A stretch of DNA of 64,000 nucleotides. Origin: Beta vulgaris subsp. vulgaris. Its lineage: Eukaryota; Streptophyta; Magnoliopsida; Caryophyllales; Amaranthaceae. Location: NCBI RefSeq assembly GCF_026745355.1, contig NC_079209.1:44510523-44574522 (forward strand), in the 5' to 3' direction. The position numbers and the translations under genes were made by a program. Positions 10,631 through 23,280 of this stretch are shown in pieces. Numbering within the stretch: position 1 is the first letter of the stretch; every line of letters begins with the position of its first letter. A model generated the notes under the pieces. It ran no database searches, was not told the origin of the DNA, and worked only from the letters and a program-made list of their open reading frames with translations.

Positions 10631-10902
10631 TTGTAGTGTGAATTGACCTGAACTGAACTAAATAAGTTTGAACTGAACTAAAATGGTTCGAACTGAACTA
10701 CACTGAAATGAATTTCCATTTATTCAGTCCAAAAGAAAAGAGCCTAAGATGGAATTTCGCACTTCCTATTTAATGCAAATTTCTATTAGTTTTTGTCTAT
10801 TTTCCTTCTGTATGAATATTATTTATCATTTTATGAACATCTTTTTCTGTAAAAATGAGCATCATTTAATCTTATCAAATATATAACCCGGGACATCGGC
10901 TA

Positions 10903-11110
10903 TAGGGGTGTAAGTTATTTGGTTAAATATCGAAATCCAAACCAAACTAAACCGAATTGATAATTTGGTTTCGTTTTTTTTCTAAAATCGGTTTGGTTTG
11001 GAATGAAAAATTCATTGTTTTCGGTTTCAATTTGGTTCGATTTTTGTTTTAAAAACCATACCGAAGATTTATATCTAAATATGAGATATGGGCCTGATGC
11101 TTTAAAATGA
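10903..11110. mobile_element. Orphan end of a hAT-like MITE
   Basis: TAGGGGTGTAAGTTATTTGG resembles the left end of the hAT MITE at 2105. AACC/GGTT-type palindromic words follow, but no matching right end is seen nearby. The boundary near 11110 is a guess. Confidence 0.35.
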
Positions 11111-11175
11111 TATTCAATAGTTCGGCCCACATTTTCTGCTCTCCTCAAAAGGTTCTAGCCGTTTTATTCTCCTTA

Positions 11176-12664
11176 CACTTTGTTTGGTATTTTTTTCGTA
11201 AAGGAAGAGAAAAGAAAATTAAAGAAAGGAAAAGAAGAGAAAAGAAGATACATGTAGTTTCCAATGTTTGGTATAATAGGTGGATTTGAAAGGAATCACA
11301 TGTTTGGTTGCCATTAGTAAATGAAAGGAAAGGAAAGGAAGGAAATAAAAAAAAACATGGGTAAAAGCTTGTTAGTTTTCTTTCCTGTCAAATTACTCCG
11401 ATTCTGGGAGGAAAGGAAATCAAGGATTTAGGAATATTCTTTATTTCCTTCCACTTCCTCTCCTTTCCAATCAAACTCCTCTTATTTTCTTTTACCAAAC
11501 ATGAAAAAAATTAGGGAAATTCTACATGGTGGCCTCCTAGTTTGAATTTTTCTATTTGGTGGCAAGCCAAAAAAAGATTTATATCAAATGACCTCCAACT
11601 TAATGTCAATACACATAATGACCTTATTAAGCTTATATTAAGATAAACTATCACACCACAACCACAACACAACCCTACTACCACCACGAACATGCAGATC
11701 ACACCATCCCAACCACCCAAATAAAGGCCCACTTGCAGAAATTGAAGGTCAGAGCAAAGGAGAAAGTACAATCATTTGTTCCAGATTAAGGACTCAAGAA
11801 AGAAGGATAGTATTCTAAGAAATGAGGTAAAAAAAACGAAAGATTGAACCTAGTAATTCAGATGTCAACCTATTGCAATATGAGCTTGTTTTATTTACGA
11901 GATGGATTATAAAATTCATAAAACCTAAAGGATGAAGAAGAAATCAGGCTTGCAGTCAATCACAGAAGATATGGAGGCAGAAAAAAATGAGTTGGAGGTT
12001 ATATAAAAAGGAGCTACTCGACTTATGATTAATATGGATGTAATTAGAAATGATCGAGCTGGAAAAAATCAGGATTGAATAGCTGGGTAGTATTGATCTA
12101 ATTTGATTGTTTTTAATTATGTTACTAGTCTTAGTCTCTTATAAGTGAGCCGGAAAAAATCAGCAAGAAAACGTTGGTTGTATTTCGCGTGACATGAATA
12201 TTTTGGTTATGGATTTGCAGCATAGCAGCAGGTTCGGTGATGGTATGATTGATTAGCTTATTAAGTGAGATCTAAGCTGTAGTTGATAGTATACTCAGTG
12301 ATAGTAGTGTTATGTACCAATGCTATATGATGTCAAATTCAGATAATGAAAGCTTTCTAATATAACAATATATTTTATTCATCCTATTTTGATTATGTTT
12401 TTTTCAATTATTGGGTAATGATGAATGCACGTAGGAGAAAGAAATAGTTAGGTTTAATTGGTTAACCACTAATTTCTTAAATAAGGTCACTAGATAGAAT
12501 TTGTTAAAGTTGAGAGTCATTTTGTATAATATTTTTTTTGCCCTACCACCATAGAGAAAAACTGAAAGTTGGAGGCTACCATGTAGAATTTCCCAAAAAA
12601 TTATTTTTACCTTTCCTTTCCTTTCCTTTCTTTTCCATCCAAATCCTTTCTACCAAATAAAGCC
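11176..12664. mobile_element. Tourist-like element interrupted by a Mutator-like element
   Basis: Left end CACTTTGTTTGGTATTTTTT and right end (reverse complement GGCTTTATTTGGTAGAAAGG) are degenerate inverted repeats flanked by TTA (11173-11175, 12665-12667). Purine-rich GGAAAGGAAAGG on the left is mirrored by CCTTTCCTTTCC on the right. The inner element at 11514-12594 accounts for most of the length. Confidence 0.6.
11514..12594. mobile_element. Mutator-like non-autonomous element with 9-bp target duplication
   Basis: The inverted ends GGGAAATTCTACATGGTGGC and GGGAAATTCTACATGGTAGC (right end reverse-complemented) extend past 25 bp with few mismatches. AAAAAATTA at 11505-11513 and 12595-12603 is a perfect 9-bp duplication, the Mutator signature. 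The 1081-bp interior has no recognisable transposase or captured gene. Confidence 0.85.
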
Positions 12665-12913
12665 TTAGTTTCTTCCTCTTCTCTCATGCTCTTACCTTAG
12701 AAAGCCATTTCTCTCACTGAAAGTCGAAGATCTCCTCACTCATTTATTCTCTCGCTGATCTCCTACATTTCTCAATAAAAATCAAAGAATATCTTCTCCA
12801 TTTTTCAGTGAAAATCAAAGAATATCTTCTCCATTTCTCAGTGAAGATCGAAGACTATCAGATAATTAATTTATTAAATATGTTTATCTTGTTGCCTTTG
12901 CATTTTTTATTAA

Positions 12914-13601
12914 GGGCATGTTCTCTTCGGCATAAAACAGCTGAACTGAACTTATTAGAGCTGAACTGAACTGAACTGAACTGAACTGAACTGAACTGAA
13001 CTTATTGGAGTTGAACTGAACTGAACTGAATTGAATTGAATGAAATTAAATTGAATTAAACCGAATGTAATAAATATATAAATAATATTTTAAACAATAA
13101 TAATATGAATATTAAATAATAGTTATAATGATAAGTAATAATAATGAATAATAATAATAGTATTTTGGATATTTTTAAATTATAGTTATAAATAAATAAT
13201 ATTAATAATCACAAATTAATAATAATAATAATAATTAATGATAATAATGATAATTAATAATAATTATTTTATATTATTTGTATTAATATATTAATACTTG
13301 ATGATGATATATAATAACAATAATTTTAAGAAGTAAAGTAATATTACTATTTTAATAATTAGATTTAATAATATAAAAATATAATGATTGGGTTGGACCG
13401 CGAAAATTACATCATAAACGTCTTGACGCGATTTAATTGGTTTATGGGCTAAAAAAGTGGGTTTATTTGTGCTTTGACCTAAACCATGTTCTTCCTAATA
13501 ATAATAGTAATAAACAAAATAAATTATAATAAATTAAACAAAAAGTGACTAAAGCTATAATAAACAAAATAATATATAGAAACAACAACAACAACAACAA
13601 C

Positions 13602-13691
<90 letters not shown>

Positions 13692-13762
13692 GAATAGTAA
13701 TGATATATATTTAAATAATAATAATAATCATAATAATCATAATAATGAGGATGATGATGATG

Positions 13763-13832
<70 letters not shown>

Positions 13833-14045
13833 GAGTAATTAGTAAAATAAATTATACCAACATAATAATAGTATTTAACAAAATGGTTATAAAAGAATTG
13901 AGTTGAACTGAACTGAACTGAACTGAACTGATCTGAACTGAACTGAACTGATTGGAGCTGAACTGAACTGAACTGAACTAAACTGAACTGAACTTATTGG
14001 AGCTGAACTGAACTGAACTGAAAATAAGCTGGGGAGAACAGGCCT
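12914..14045. mobile_element. Tourist-like element with CTGAA arrays and AAT core
   Basis: GGGCATGTTCTCTTCGG at the left and AGGCCTGTTCTCCCCAG (reverse complement of the right end) are inverted repeats. TAA flanks each end. Pentanucleotide CTGAA arrays (12957-13040 and 13906-14025) run in the same direction at both ends, with AAT microsatellite between them. The short element at 35594 is the same family. Confidence 0.7.
13592..13830. repeat. (AAT)n microsatellite, two tracts
   Basis: AAT repeats at about 13599-13688 and 13758-13830, with an ACA repeat before the first and GATGAT before the second. Confidence 0.93.
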
Positions 14046-14459
14046 TAAGTGTTGTATTAGAAAAAAAAGATTCGGCTTGCTAGTATTAGATTAATTACAA
14101 CTGTTGCATTTTTATCTTATTTATTTTAGTTTTTTACGCTCACCTTTACAGTTGATGCTGATGTCTAGCCTGTTTTGTTGTATTTGAGGGGTGTAAATTA
14201 TATTGTGCTCATAAAAAACTGAAATCGAAAAATCGTATCGAAATACCGAAAAATCGGTCTACATGGGTGGTTACCGTCACGATAAAAAAAAAGTTTCTAC
14301 GGTACGGTTACCGAACCGATAAAATTAACGGTAAAACGTTACGGTTACGGTTACGATTTTTGAGTAAACAGTTAACCGAAATACTGAAATATTTTTTTCT
14401 CTATTTGATTGTTGCGAAACGTTTTCAAACATTTACATCAATTCTAATATTTGTTTCTA

Positions 14460-15664
14460 TCTCTATTATATAAGCCAAGGGGGGAGCAATGGTGTCCCCC
14501 TTTGAATTTACATATTCACCCCTCCTCAATATAAACCATTACACACATAAACTTACCCCAAAAAAAAAAATTCAATCAAATCTCTATTAAACTCAATCAA
14601 CTCATATGTAGTGCTTGTCAATTACATAAACTTGCCAATAAAAAAGATTCAATCAAATTAAATTTAGATCCAATCAACTAAAAAAACGTAATCAAGAACT
14701 TACTAAAAATTAATATCACACAAAATAAAAAACTGGCATTCTCATTACAAAGATAACTCATATACAAAATTAATCACAGATACAAACTCCAAAAAAGACA
14801 ATTTTTTTATTACAGGGATATGCAATTTTATCACTTATAGTTACATTAAAAATGTTTTTAGATACTATTTGCAAGAATTTAAATACTTCTTACTCATCAA
14901 ATGAAGGTGAACGTAAATACGTACTTTCATAATTTTATTTTTCATTTCTTTTAATATCGAGTAATAGTTATGCCTAAAATATCACCGCACGCATAGCGTG
15001 CAGGAGAACTATGGTATCCCCCAATAAATTTACTTAATTACCCCTTAGTATATCAACTACTTTACCAAAAAAAGATAAAAGAAAATCAAACTCAAATATA
15101 GCATAAAAAACTTAACAAAGAAGATTATATCAATCAAATATTTGATCGATCAATACACAATCAAGTAGTAAATCAAAAAGTAAAATACAATCAATTAACA
15201 AAGTGAAGTAATTTAATTAAAACAAAATACTTTGTTAATAAAAAAATAAGAAATCCTCAATTAATTTGCATAACTTTCCTTTATCGCTCATCAGTTATAA
15301 TTTTAAAAATCTTAAAGAAAGTATAAATAAAATAAATAATAAAAGATATGTTTGATTAAGAGATATAGGCTTAATAACAAGCTAGCCCAAAAAAAATCTA
15401 GTGTTCAAATTTTACCTTTGTTTATGTCCAAAAAAGAAATAAATTATGTTCTAAATAAGTAAGGCACGCATCACGTGCATAAATTGCTAGTAAAATAAAT
15501 AATAAAAAAGACTGGTTTGGTTAAGCGATATAGGCTTAATCAACAAAATTAGCTAGCCCAAAAAATATGTATAATGTTCAAATTTTACCTTTGTTTATGC
15601 CCAAAAAAATTATAAATTATGTTTTAAAAAAAGTGAGGCACGCATCGCGTGCATAAATTGCTAG
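14460..15664 (+). mobile_element. Helitron-like element cluster with duplicated 3' terminus
   Basis: The left end TCTCTATTATATAAGCC starts after an A and is the plant Helitron 5' form. The 3' end has a GC-rich hairpin (GCACGCATCGCGTGC, 15638-15652) followed by ATAAATTG and CTAG, with T after it. A second complete 3' terminus ends at 15490 (hairpin GCACGCATCACGTGC), and a third hairpin GCACGCATAGCGTGC lies near 14987. The last 174 bp duplicate the preceding 3' end. No Rep/helicase is present, so it is non-autonomous. Confidence 0.72.
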
Positions 15665-17864
15665 TAACTATATAAGCCTAGTACAATTCTAATGAAACAC
15701 TGGTCTACAAAATAACATAATTTATTTAATGGAACTTTTCACAAAATTATTACAAGTTCTCACAAAAACCAATGCAATATTAAAGTAGTACATAATATTT
15801 GTATTTCATAACCATATCTAGTTACAATGTGACGCCTTTGTTCTTTTGATTTCGAAGAGTATATAGTTGAAGGGTCTTATTCATGGTCCGGACTCTGGAG
15901 TACCAATTAGAGCTGTCAGTTTGGTTAATAAACTGCTGGTTGAACTGAACAAACTGAAATTTAAACTGAATTAAACTAAACTGGGAATAACTGTAACTGA
16001 AATCAACTGAAAAATGCTAAACTGAAACTGAAATAAACTGTAAATGAAAAACCAAAACTGAACTGCAACTGAACTGAAACAAACTGTAACTGAAAATAAC
16101 TGTGAAAAACTGAAAAGTTGATTGATCAACTGAACTGAACTGAACTGAATATGTAACTGAATTAACTGAACTGATTCAAACTGAAACTGAAACTGAACTG
16201 AAACCGAAACTGAACTGAAACCCATTTAAATTGAAATTGTTAGAAACGAATTTCTAACTCTAACAAACTGAATTTACATATTACCTAAATTTATTATAGT
16301 ATTCGAATTCACGAAATTTATGAAATTAGCACTCACATAAATTTATGATAATATTATATTATTAATATAAAGTTATGACATTATCACTTTATTTCATTAT
16401 AAAATGATATATTCAAATCTATTAAACCTTTTATTTTATTTCATTGAAAATTTGAACCACAAGTCCACAACACATTTGACACAAATCGTATAATAATTTC
16501 TCAATTCTCATTACATGATCTTTTCAGACCAAAGATATTACACATTTACCATTCTCATTAAGATGATTTCACAACATATCCATCATAAATTGCATATCAA
16601 AAACCTTAAATTAATATTTCAATAATATTTATAAATAAACTTTCAGTTGAAAATGTTATCTCAAACCTTTACATAGTTTAAATGCTATGGGCTTTAAAGG
16701 ACATTCACACGAAACTTACTATAAATAAAAAAATTCAATGAAGAGAGAAAATTAGGACAAAATTACCAATGTATTTAACCTCTAATATTCATATTTTACA
16801 ATCGAAACTAACTATACAAAAATCATAAATTAAATACATTACAAGAAAGATTAAACTACACTACATCTTCTGCTCCATTAGAGGAGCTGCCTTGTGCTGT
16901 CCTTCTTACTATTTCTTGCAATAACAGAAAAAAACACAATTAGAACACAAATTTTTAAACAACTTGATATAGAAAAACAACTTAATATAAAAAAATAATG
17001 CAAACTAATTACCTTAACTTACCATTTCCACTGTCCAAAAAAAAAACTTACCATTGCCTGTGAAAATATTAATATCTCTAATGTATTGGGCTCTCAGATC
17101 AGATAACAAAGATTCACAAAGCTCGAAAGCCCAACTTTGTTACATGAAAAATATCATCATCGAGCACTGTCCCGAATTATTCCCACAACAAATCAATTTT
17201 AGTGCATCCAGCAAGGAGACCTATGGGCATCTCTTTTATTTAAACCCAAAAATACCCCAAAAAGAAGAGTTCCCAAGCATAGGAATCCAAGGTCACAACC
17301 AAAACAGATAGGTTAGGAAATCATTCGGGACTTTATTCATCAAGCTCAACAGATTATAGGGACAACATATCTTTATCAAAAACCAGCTCAAGGGACAGCA
17401 TATACCATTACCAATAACCAGCCCAACTGAACAAAAGGGGCATATTAATCAAGCTCAACAGAATACCTCAAAAGGGAGAGTTCCAAAGCATAAGAATCCA
17501 AGAATCACAACCAAAACTAATGGTTAAATAAACCATTCAAGAAATTCTTCTTGAAACTCATTACAGGGCTTACACCTCAAGGCAAACAACCAAACCAACA
17601 ATTACAAAATCCAGTACCATAGAACTGAACCAGCCAAACAATGTAGTAAAAAACAGGCCCAACACAACAAAAGGGGCTCATCAAAGTCAAACGCATTGTT
17701 AGCTACCATCACCAAAAAAGACCATCAAACGATTATAATTATCACCAATTAGTATCCACGAAAAAAATGAGCAACCAAAAGTTGCGAATTTCAAGTGTTA
17801 GCAACTAACACTTGAGCACTGATAAGAAACAAAAACCCACTAATCAGTACAGTGGGGACACCAA

Positions 17865-19965
17865 TCAACAATCTGGTGATAAGTCTAATTCCTCACAAAG
17901 AGCATCTTTCACAACCTCATAACACTCATCAACCTCCTCCTCTTTTAAGTATCCAAACAACCAATTTTGAGTTGTCACAAAAGTCTCAACATTTTTGGGA
18001 AGGAGAGATGACCTATATTTAGTCAAAACTCTCCCACCCATGCTGAATGAGGATTCCGAAGCAACCGATGTAATAGGGATTGCCAAAATATCCTTGGCTA
18101 TCCTAGACAAAACAGGATATATAGAGGCAGAAGACTGCCAAAATTTTAGAACATCAAAATCAACGTCACTGCGTGGAATCAATGGTGCATTTAGGTATGC
18201 ATCTACCACTTTCAGCATCGGAGCCACTATAATTATTGGCCTCGAATTGCTAAAAAAAAAGAATGGATATAATAAGACAGCTTATTTACAACATTTACAA
18301 AATAAAAAAAAATAAATTTGGCCAAAATAAACACCTGAATCATACTAGCCATTGTTTGAGTAGATGTAGAACTGGGGTAAGAAGTAGAAGAAGAAGCCGT
18401 AGAAACGTTGTCATAGAATTTGTAAAGCTCCACAAATGCATTATAAACAACTTTCACTTTTCTCTCCATTTCAACTCCCACAACCAAACATACTTTGAAC
18501 AAACTTCATCTTGTAGCGAGGATCAAGCAAAACAGCAATAGAAAGCACAAGAGAATAATCAGCCCAATACTTCTCAAATTTTTTCAACATTTCCTTTGCC
18601 ATTTCCCTAATACTATCAACTTCATGAACGTGACCTACTTCTAATAATCTCTCAATTGCAATGATATTCTTGAAATATAAATTAGCAGTAGGATATTCAG
18701 ATCCAAAAAACATAACGGTAATATGGTAAAAAGGCTCAAGAAAGTCACAAACATACTTTACAATCTCCCATTCCCCTAAATTTAGTCCATAATCAAAAGA
18801 GGACTCTCTAATAGCAAATAAATCAATAGCATCTCTAGCTTGGAGAGCCCTCATCATCAACAAATAAGTGGAGTTCCATCTTGTGGGAACATCCAACCTC
18901 AACTTCCCCGAAAATGAAATATGAGAATCAACAACACATTGTTCAAATTTTGTCAACTTAGTATCCGATCCATCAATATAATTCACAGTACAACGTAACT
19001 TTCTCATACAATCATCAATAACATTCATGCCAGCTTGCACAATCAGATTTAGAACATGTGCACAACATCTCACATGAAAAAACTTACCATTCAAAGGTAA
19101 ACCAGAATGAGTATGTAAATCAGATTTCAATCTACTTACCATAACATCCATAGAAGAAGCATTATCACATGTCATTGAAAATGTTTTTCCCTCTAACCTC
19201 CATTCTTTAATTAACCCCAAAACAAACATATATATCAATACCTTTATGTGGTGGTGGAAAGTACTTAAAATTCAGAATATGAGATTTTAAATTCCAATTA
19301 TTATCCACATAATGCACTGTCAAAGTTAGATAACCACGAGAAGATACACCAGAAGTCCAACAATCACATGTAAAACATACCCTACTATTAACCAAACTAA
19401 GAGATGCTTGCAAAGAAGACTTCATTTCATTATGTTGTACATGACAATATCTTAATATTGTATTCCTAGTAATGTGTTTAACATTCGGATTAAGGTAAGA
19501 ATGCAGTTCTCTAAGTTTCTCATGCTCAACTATTCTAAGTGAATATGCATGACACTTATAGCTTCAGCAACATTTTGCAATAAGTCTTTTGATCAAACAC
19601 AGAACACACATCCGGATTTTCAGCTTTGTGTTTTAAATAAGCATGACACTTTTCAATGTGATTAGAAGCATTAGAAGTACCATAAGAAGGGTCAGCACAG
19701 TATTTAGCAACATTGCAATACTTACAAGCAGCCCTACGCTTACCTTCCGGTGGAGAAAACCTCTTCCTTTTTTTTTTTGCTTGACACAACAGGAGAAGTC
19801 TCAATTAAGGTCCTATTGGACCCAATAGTCTCAATCTCCTCTACAAACAACAATAAAGAAAATCAGAAATGCATAAAATAAATAAAACTGAAAATGAAAA
19901 TACCCAATGCAAAAATATATACCTAGAGAAAAACCAGGTGGTGGACCAAGTGAATCAGGATCCAT
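17865..19965 (-). pseudogene. hAT transposase (BED zinc finger, RICESLEEPER/DAYSLEEPER-like), frameshifted
   Basis: The product would bind the element ends and catalyse cut-and-paste transposition in the nucleus. Exon 1 (19965-19923) encodes MDPDSLGPPPGFSL with donor CTAG|GTATAT. Acceptor TTTGTAG ends at 19841 and exon 2 opens with EEIETIGSN. A BED finger (CKYC...HIEKCH) lies at 19760-19640. The RNase H-like core follows (CFTCDCWTSGVSSRGYL; FHVRCCAHVLNLIVQAG; DVPTRWNSTYLL), then a second intron (about 18330-18250). The C-terminal hAT dimerisation region is ITSVASESSFSMGGRVL, with stop at 17865. Frame breaks are visible at an A-run (19761-19771), near 19580-19540 (two shifts), near 19240, near 18500 and near 18200. 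All domains are present but not in one frame. Homology is certain at superfamily level; the closest named relative is a guess. Confidence 0.85.
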
Positions 19966-19999
19966 AATTATGATTCTGGAAAACATTTAAATTGGTCAA

Positions 20000-21496
20000 G
20001 TAACAAGTTAACAACCATAAACATAATACTAAAAAAACAAATAAATGAAATAAATAAGCCTAGGTGAAGTGAGACTAGGGCAGAATAAACAACAGCAAAG
20101 ACAAAAGAATCAACAAAAAAACAGAAAAAAGAAATACACAAGCCTATGTCAAATGAGACTAGGGCAGTCTAACAACAGCAAAACCAAAAACTTCAACAAA
20201 AAAATCAGATAAAGACATAGGTCAGGGTCAGATGGGTCCGGGTCAGAAATAAATATTAAGTAAACAACCCTAAAATATAAATCAAAAAACCCTAAAGTAT
20301 GATCTAAAAATTCGAATCAAATTATGTAAAAAAAACAAAACAACAATAACATATGCCATAAAAAATTAAAATTTTAGATCTAAAGCAGAAATAAAATGTT
20401 CAGATTCTAAGTCATAGACTATAAAATATCTACTGAATATTCTCTAATATATAAATAAAGCAAAAAAAAACATAAAAGTAAAAAACCTAAAACATTCCAA
20501 TCTAAGAAATAATCATAAAATATTCGGATCATGTATAAAATATCAACTCAAAATTCAATATATCTTAAAAAAAAATTATAAAATCTTTAGAACTAAGCCA
20601 TAAAACAAATAAAAAACTCCTAAAACTTTCGGATCTAAGCAACCTAGATAAATAATCGACAGGAAATTCTATAAAAACAAAAAAATAATTAAATAGCCAT
20701 AATAGTGCATGAAACATGATGGAAACTTAAAAAAAAAAACATAAAACTTTATAGATCGAAGACATAAATAAAAATCTTTCAGATCTAAGGCATAAAGAAG
20801 CAGATAACGTTCAAATAACATAAAGCATGAAATTTTAACACAAAAAAAGCGAAAACGAAGAATATACATGACCTTCGTTGAAGCCTTCAAAGTTTAAACG
20901 CCGTTAAATACGAAATCCGCCGTCGTCGTTAAGCCCACCGTCTTTGTTTCGCCATTAAGCCCACCGTCGTTAAATCCGCCGTCGTCGCTGCGCGCCAGAA
21001 AATGTGGAGGAATTTAGTGTATATTTAGAGGTGATAAAATTGAGAGAATTAGGGTATAAATTTCGAAATTGAAAGAGGATCGCATTTTGATGACAAGATT
21101 TTGTGAAGAGAAAGAGATGAAAAGATTTTGAGAAGAGAAAGAGATGAAAAGATTTTGAGAAGAGAAAGAGATGAGAAAATTTGTGTGTGAGAGAGAAAAG
21201 ATTTTGTGTGAGAGGAATTGAGTGTGAGCAGTTCCGCACACCTTCAGCTCTTGATTGTCGCCGTTTTAGTTAGGTCATTAGGGTTCGAATGACTGAATGA
21301 GGGGAGGAATGTGAATGTGTTCTATATATAGTGAGTAGAGTCGGTCATTAAGGTTAGGGAAGTTGGGTCTTGGGTTCATTTAAACGGGCCGGCCCATAAA
21401 CTCGACATTTGTTTTTTTTTTTGACGGGGGCATTTGTTATTTAAACGGTATAATTTGTTATTCAAGTTTTTAAAACATCATTATTTTAAATTGTAA

Positions 21497-21572
<76 letters not shown>

Positions 21573-23280
21573 TTTATTCAATAACAATTTGTTACTTGTT
21601 GCATACTTGCATGAATTAAAATAAATACTTTTGCTACGAAATTAGTGTTACATGGAGACGATTAATTTAAATGGTGTCTTGACTTATTTAATTAAACTTT
21701 TTGCTTACATTAATGAATTGATGTTATCTGATAACATATTATTTTATTTCAATTGTTTAATTTTAATGAGTTCATTGACTTAAAACGATCAAATTACATA
21801 GACCGTTGTTATGTTCAATAGAGAATACAAAGTATATAAGAGTATAAAGTATCTTTGACATAGGTCAATGTAAACAGAATACAAATTATTTCATAATACA
21901 AAGTATCTTTACCCCAAAAAATCCATGTAAATCATATACAATACACCAATTAACTTATCAACTTATATCAATATATAATGCAATAACATTAATTCAGTAT
22001 ACATTAGTCTTATGCAATAACAAGTTATTTCAATTTGTTTAAGTGTTTAGATGTATTCACATATATAACATATAATCGAATAAGGTATAACAACTTCACT
22101 TATCAACTTGTTTTGCTTTAGTAATATGTTTTGTATAAGCGACACATAAAGCTCGACCAAGGTTCATTTTGATAGATCAATGCCCTTTTCAGTTACATTG
22201 TAAGCTTACATTGATACATTATATAATCGAGTATCAACTTGGTTCACTTAAATTAAATATTTGAAATTTAAAATAATTGAAACTTATAAACGATCAACTA
22301 CATTGGAGTTTTCTTATTTTCATTTATGTCATCGTTTCAAATTAATACAATATCTAATAAACTTACACTAATTTGTTAAACACTTTTTGTTGTTATATAG
22401 TGACCCAATAAGACTAAATAAATCACTAACTAATTAACTTAATAAGTAATCTAAGTACCTACTTAGAATGCTATTATTATCTTGAAATAAACTTAGGGTA
22501 CTGTTTAAATAGATGTTTTGAGTTTCAATATGAATTTAACGTATATACGATTAACTTAAATGGAGTATTGTTATATTAACCAATCTACTGAGTTACATCA
22601 TTATACATTTGTTGCAACTGAATTAGATGCTTTCGGTTCCTAAATGAACTCAACGTAAAGATGATTAACTTAAGTAGAGTACTGTTATTATCTTGAATTA
22701 GCTTATTGACTTACATTGATACACTCATTCCAATAACAACATGTTTCAATTTAAGTAAACATTTTGAGTTTCAATTACTCTATCGACTTACGTTGATACA
22801 TCAATCTAATCTAATATCAATTGTAATTTCTTTTAGTTTGGCTAAGATATGTGAGTTTCAAATTGAATATAACTTGTTAACGATTAACTTAAATGGAGTA
22901 TTGTTATCTTGATTTCACTTGTCGATTCACATAAATACCTTGAGCTAATCCATAATCAACTTATTTTAAGTCGATTATAGATATATTAATCCATTGAACT
23001 AATACACTAAGAGTAAGACATTAACATAAATTTGTCTTATTCCGAATCATATATATTAGTAATAAAGTACACTTTAACCGATGTCACACATTTTTCTGAA
23101 GTACAACTGTTTTTTTGAGGCAATTGTAAAAGTGTCGACAACACTTATTTGTCGCATTAATTTTTAACCGGACCCGAAAAAATACATGGCCAAAACCGCC
23201 ATAAAGCTCAATTTTTCCCGAACAAAAATAAGAGTGTGATTAAAATCTACCCGAACCGATGCGATTATCGTCGAAGTTAT
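20000..23280. other. Right arm of the hAT transposon, no gene
   Basis: AT-rich sequence upstream of the transposase start. GAAGAGAAAGAGATGAAAAG-like words repeat three times at about 21103-21180. GC-rich CCGCCGTCGTCG sequence at 20915-21000 lies upstream of the transposase and could be its leader or promoter. I see no further coding domain. Confidence 0.5.
21499..21571. repeat. (TTA)n microsatellite
   Basis: About 24 near-perfect ATT repeats in the right arm of the hAT element. Confidence 0.95.

Larger units (their letters stand above)
9114..10744. mobile_element. Large Tourist-like element loaded with microsatellite
   Basis: The inverted ends GGCTCTGTTCTTTTGGACTG (left) and GGCTCTTTTCTTTTGGACTG (right, reverse-complemented) differ at one base. 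TAA flanks both sides (9111-9113, 10745-10747). CTGAA-like words sit just inside each end. The core is long AAT and GAA repeats plus a nested Stowaway copy (10156-10471). It has no transposase. Confidence 0.75.

Noticed and set aside
15971..16225. Gln/Phe/Ser-rich minus-strand ORF
   Set aside because: Translation of the ACTGAACTG subterminal repeats of the hAT element.
18263..18541. Plus-strand ORFs opposite the transposase
   Set aside because: Shadows of the minus-strand hAT transposase and its intron.
20970..21241. Ser/Phe-rich minus-strand ORFs with a repeated FISFSSQNL-type unit
   Set aside because: Three DNA copies of a GAGAAAGAGATGAAAAG-like word generate the repeat; no family features. 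More likely transposase leader sequence.
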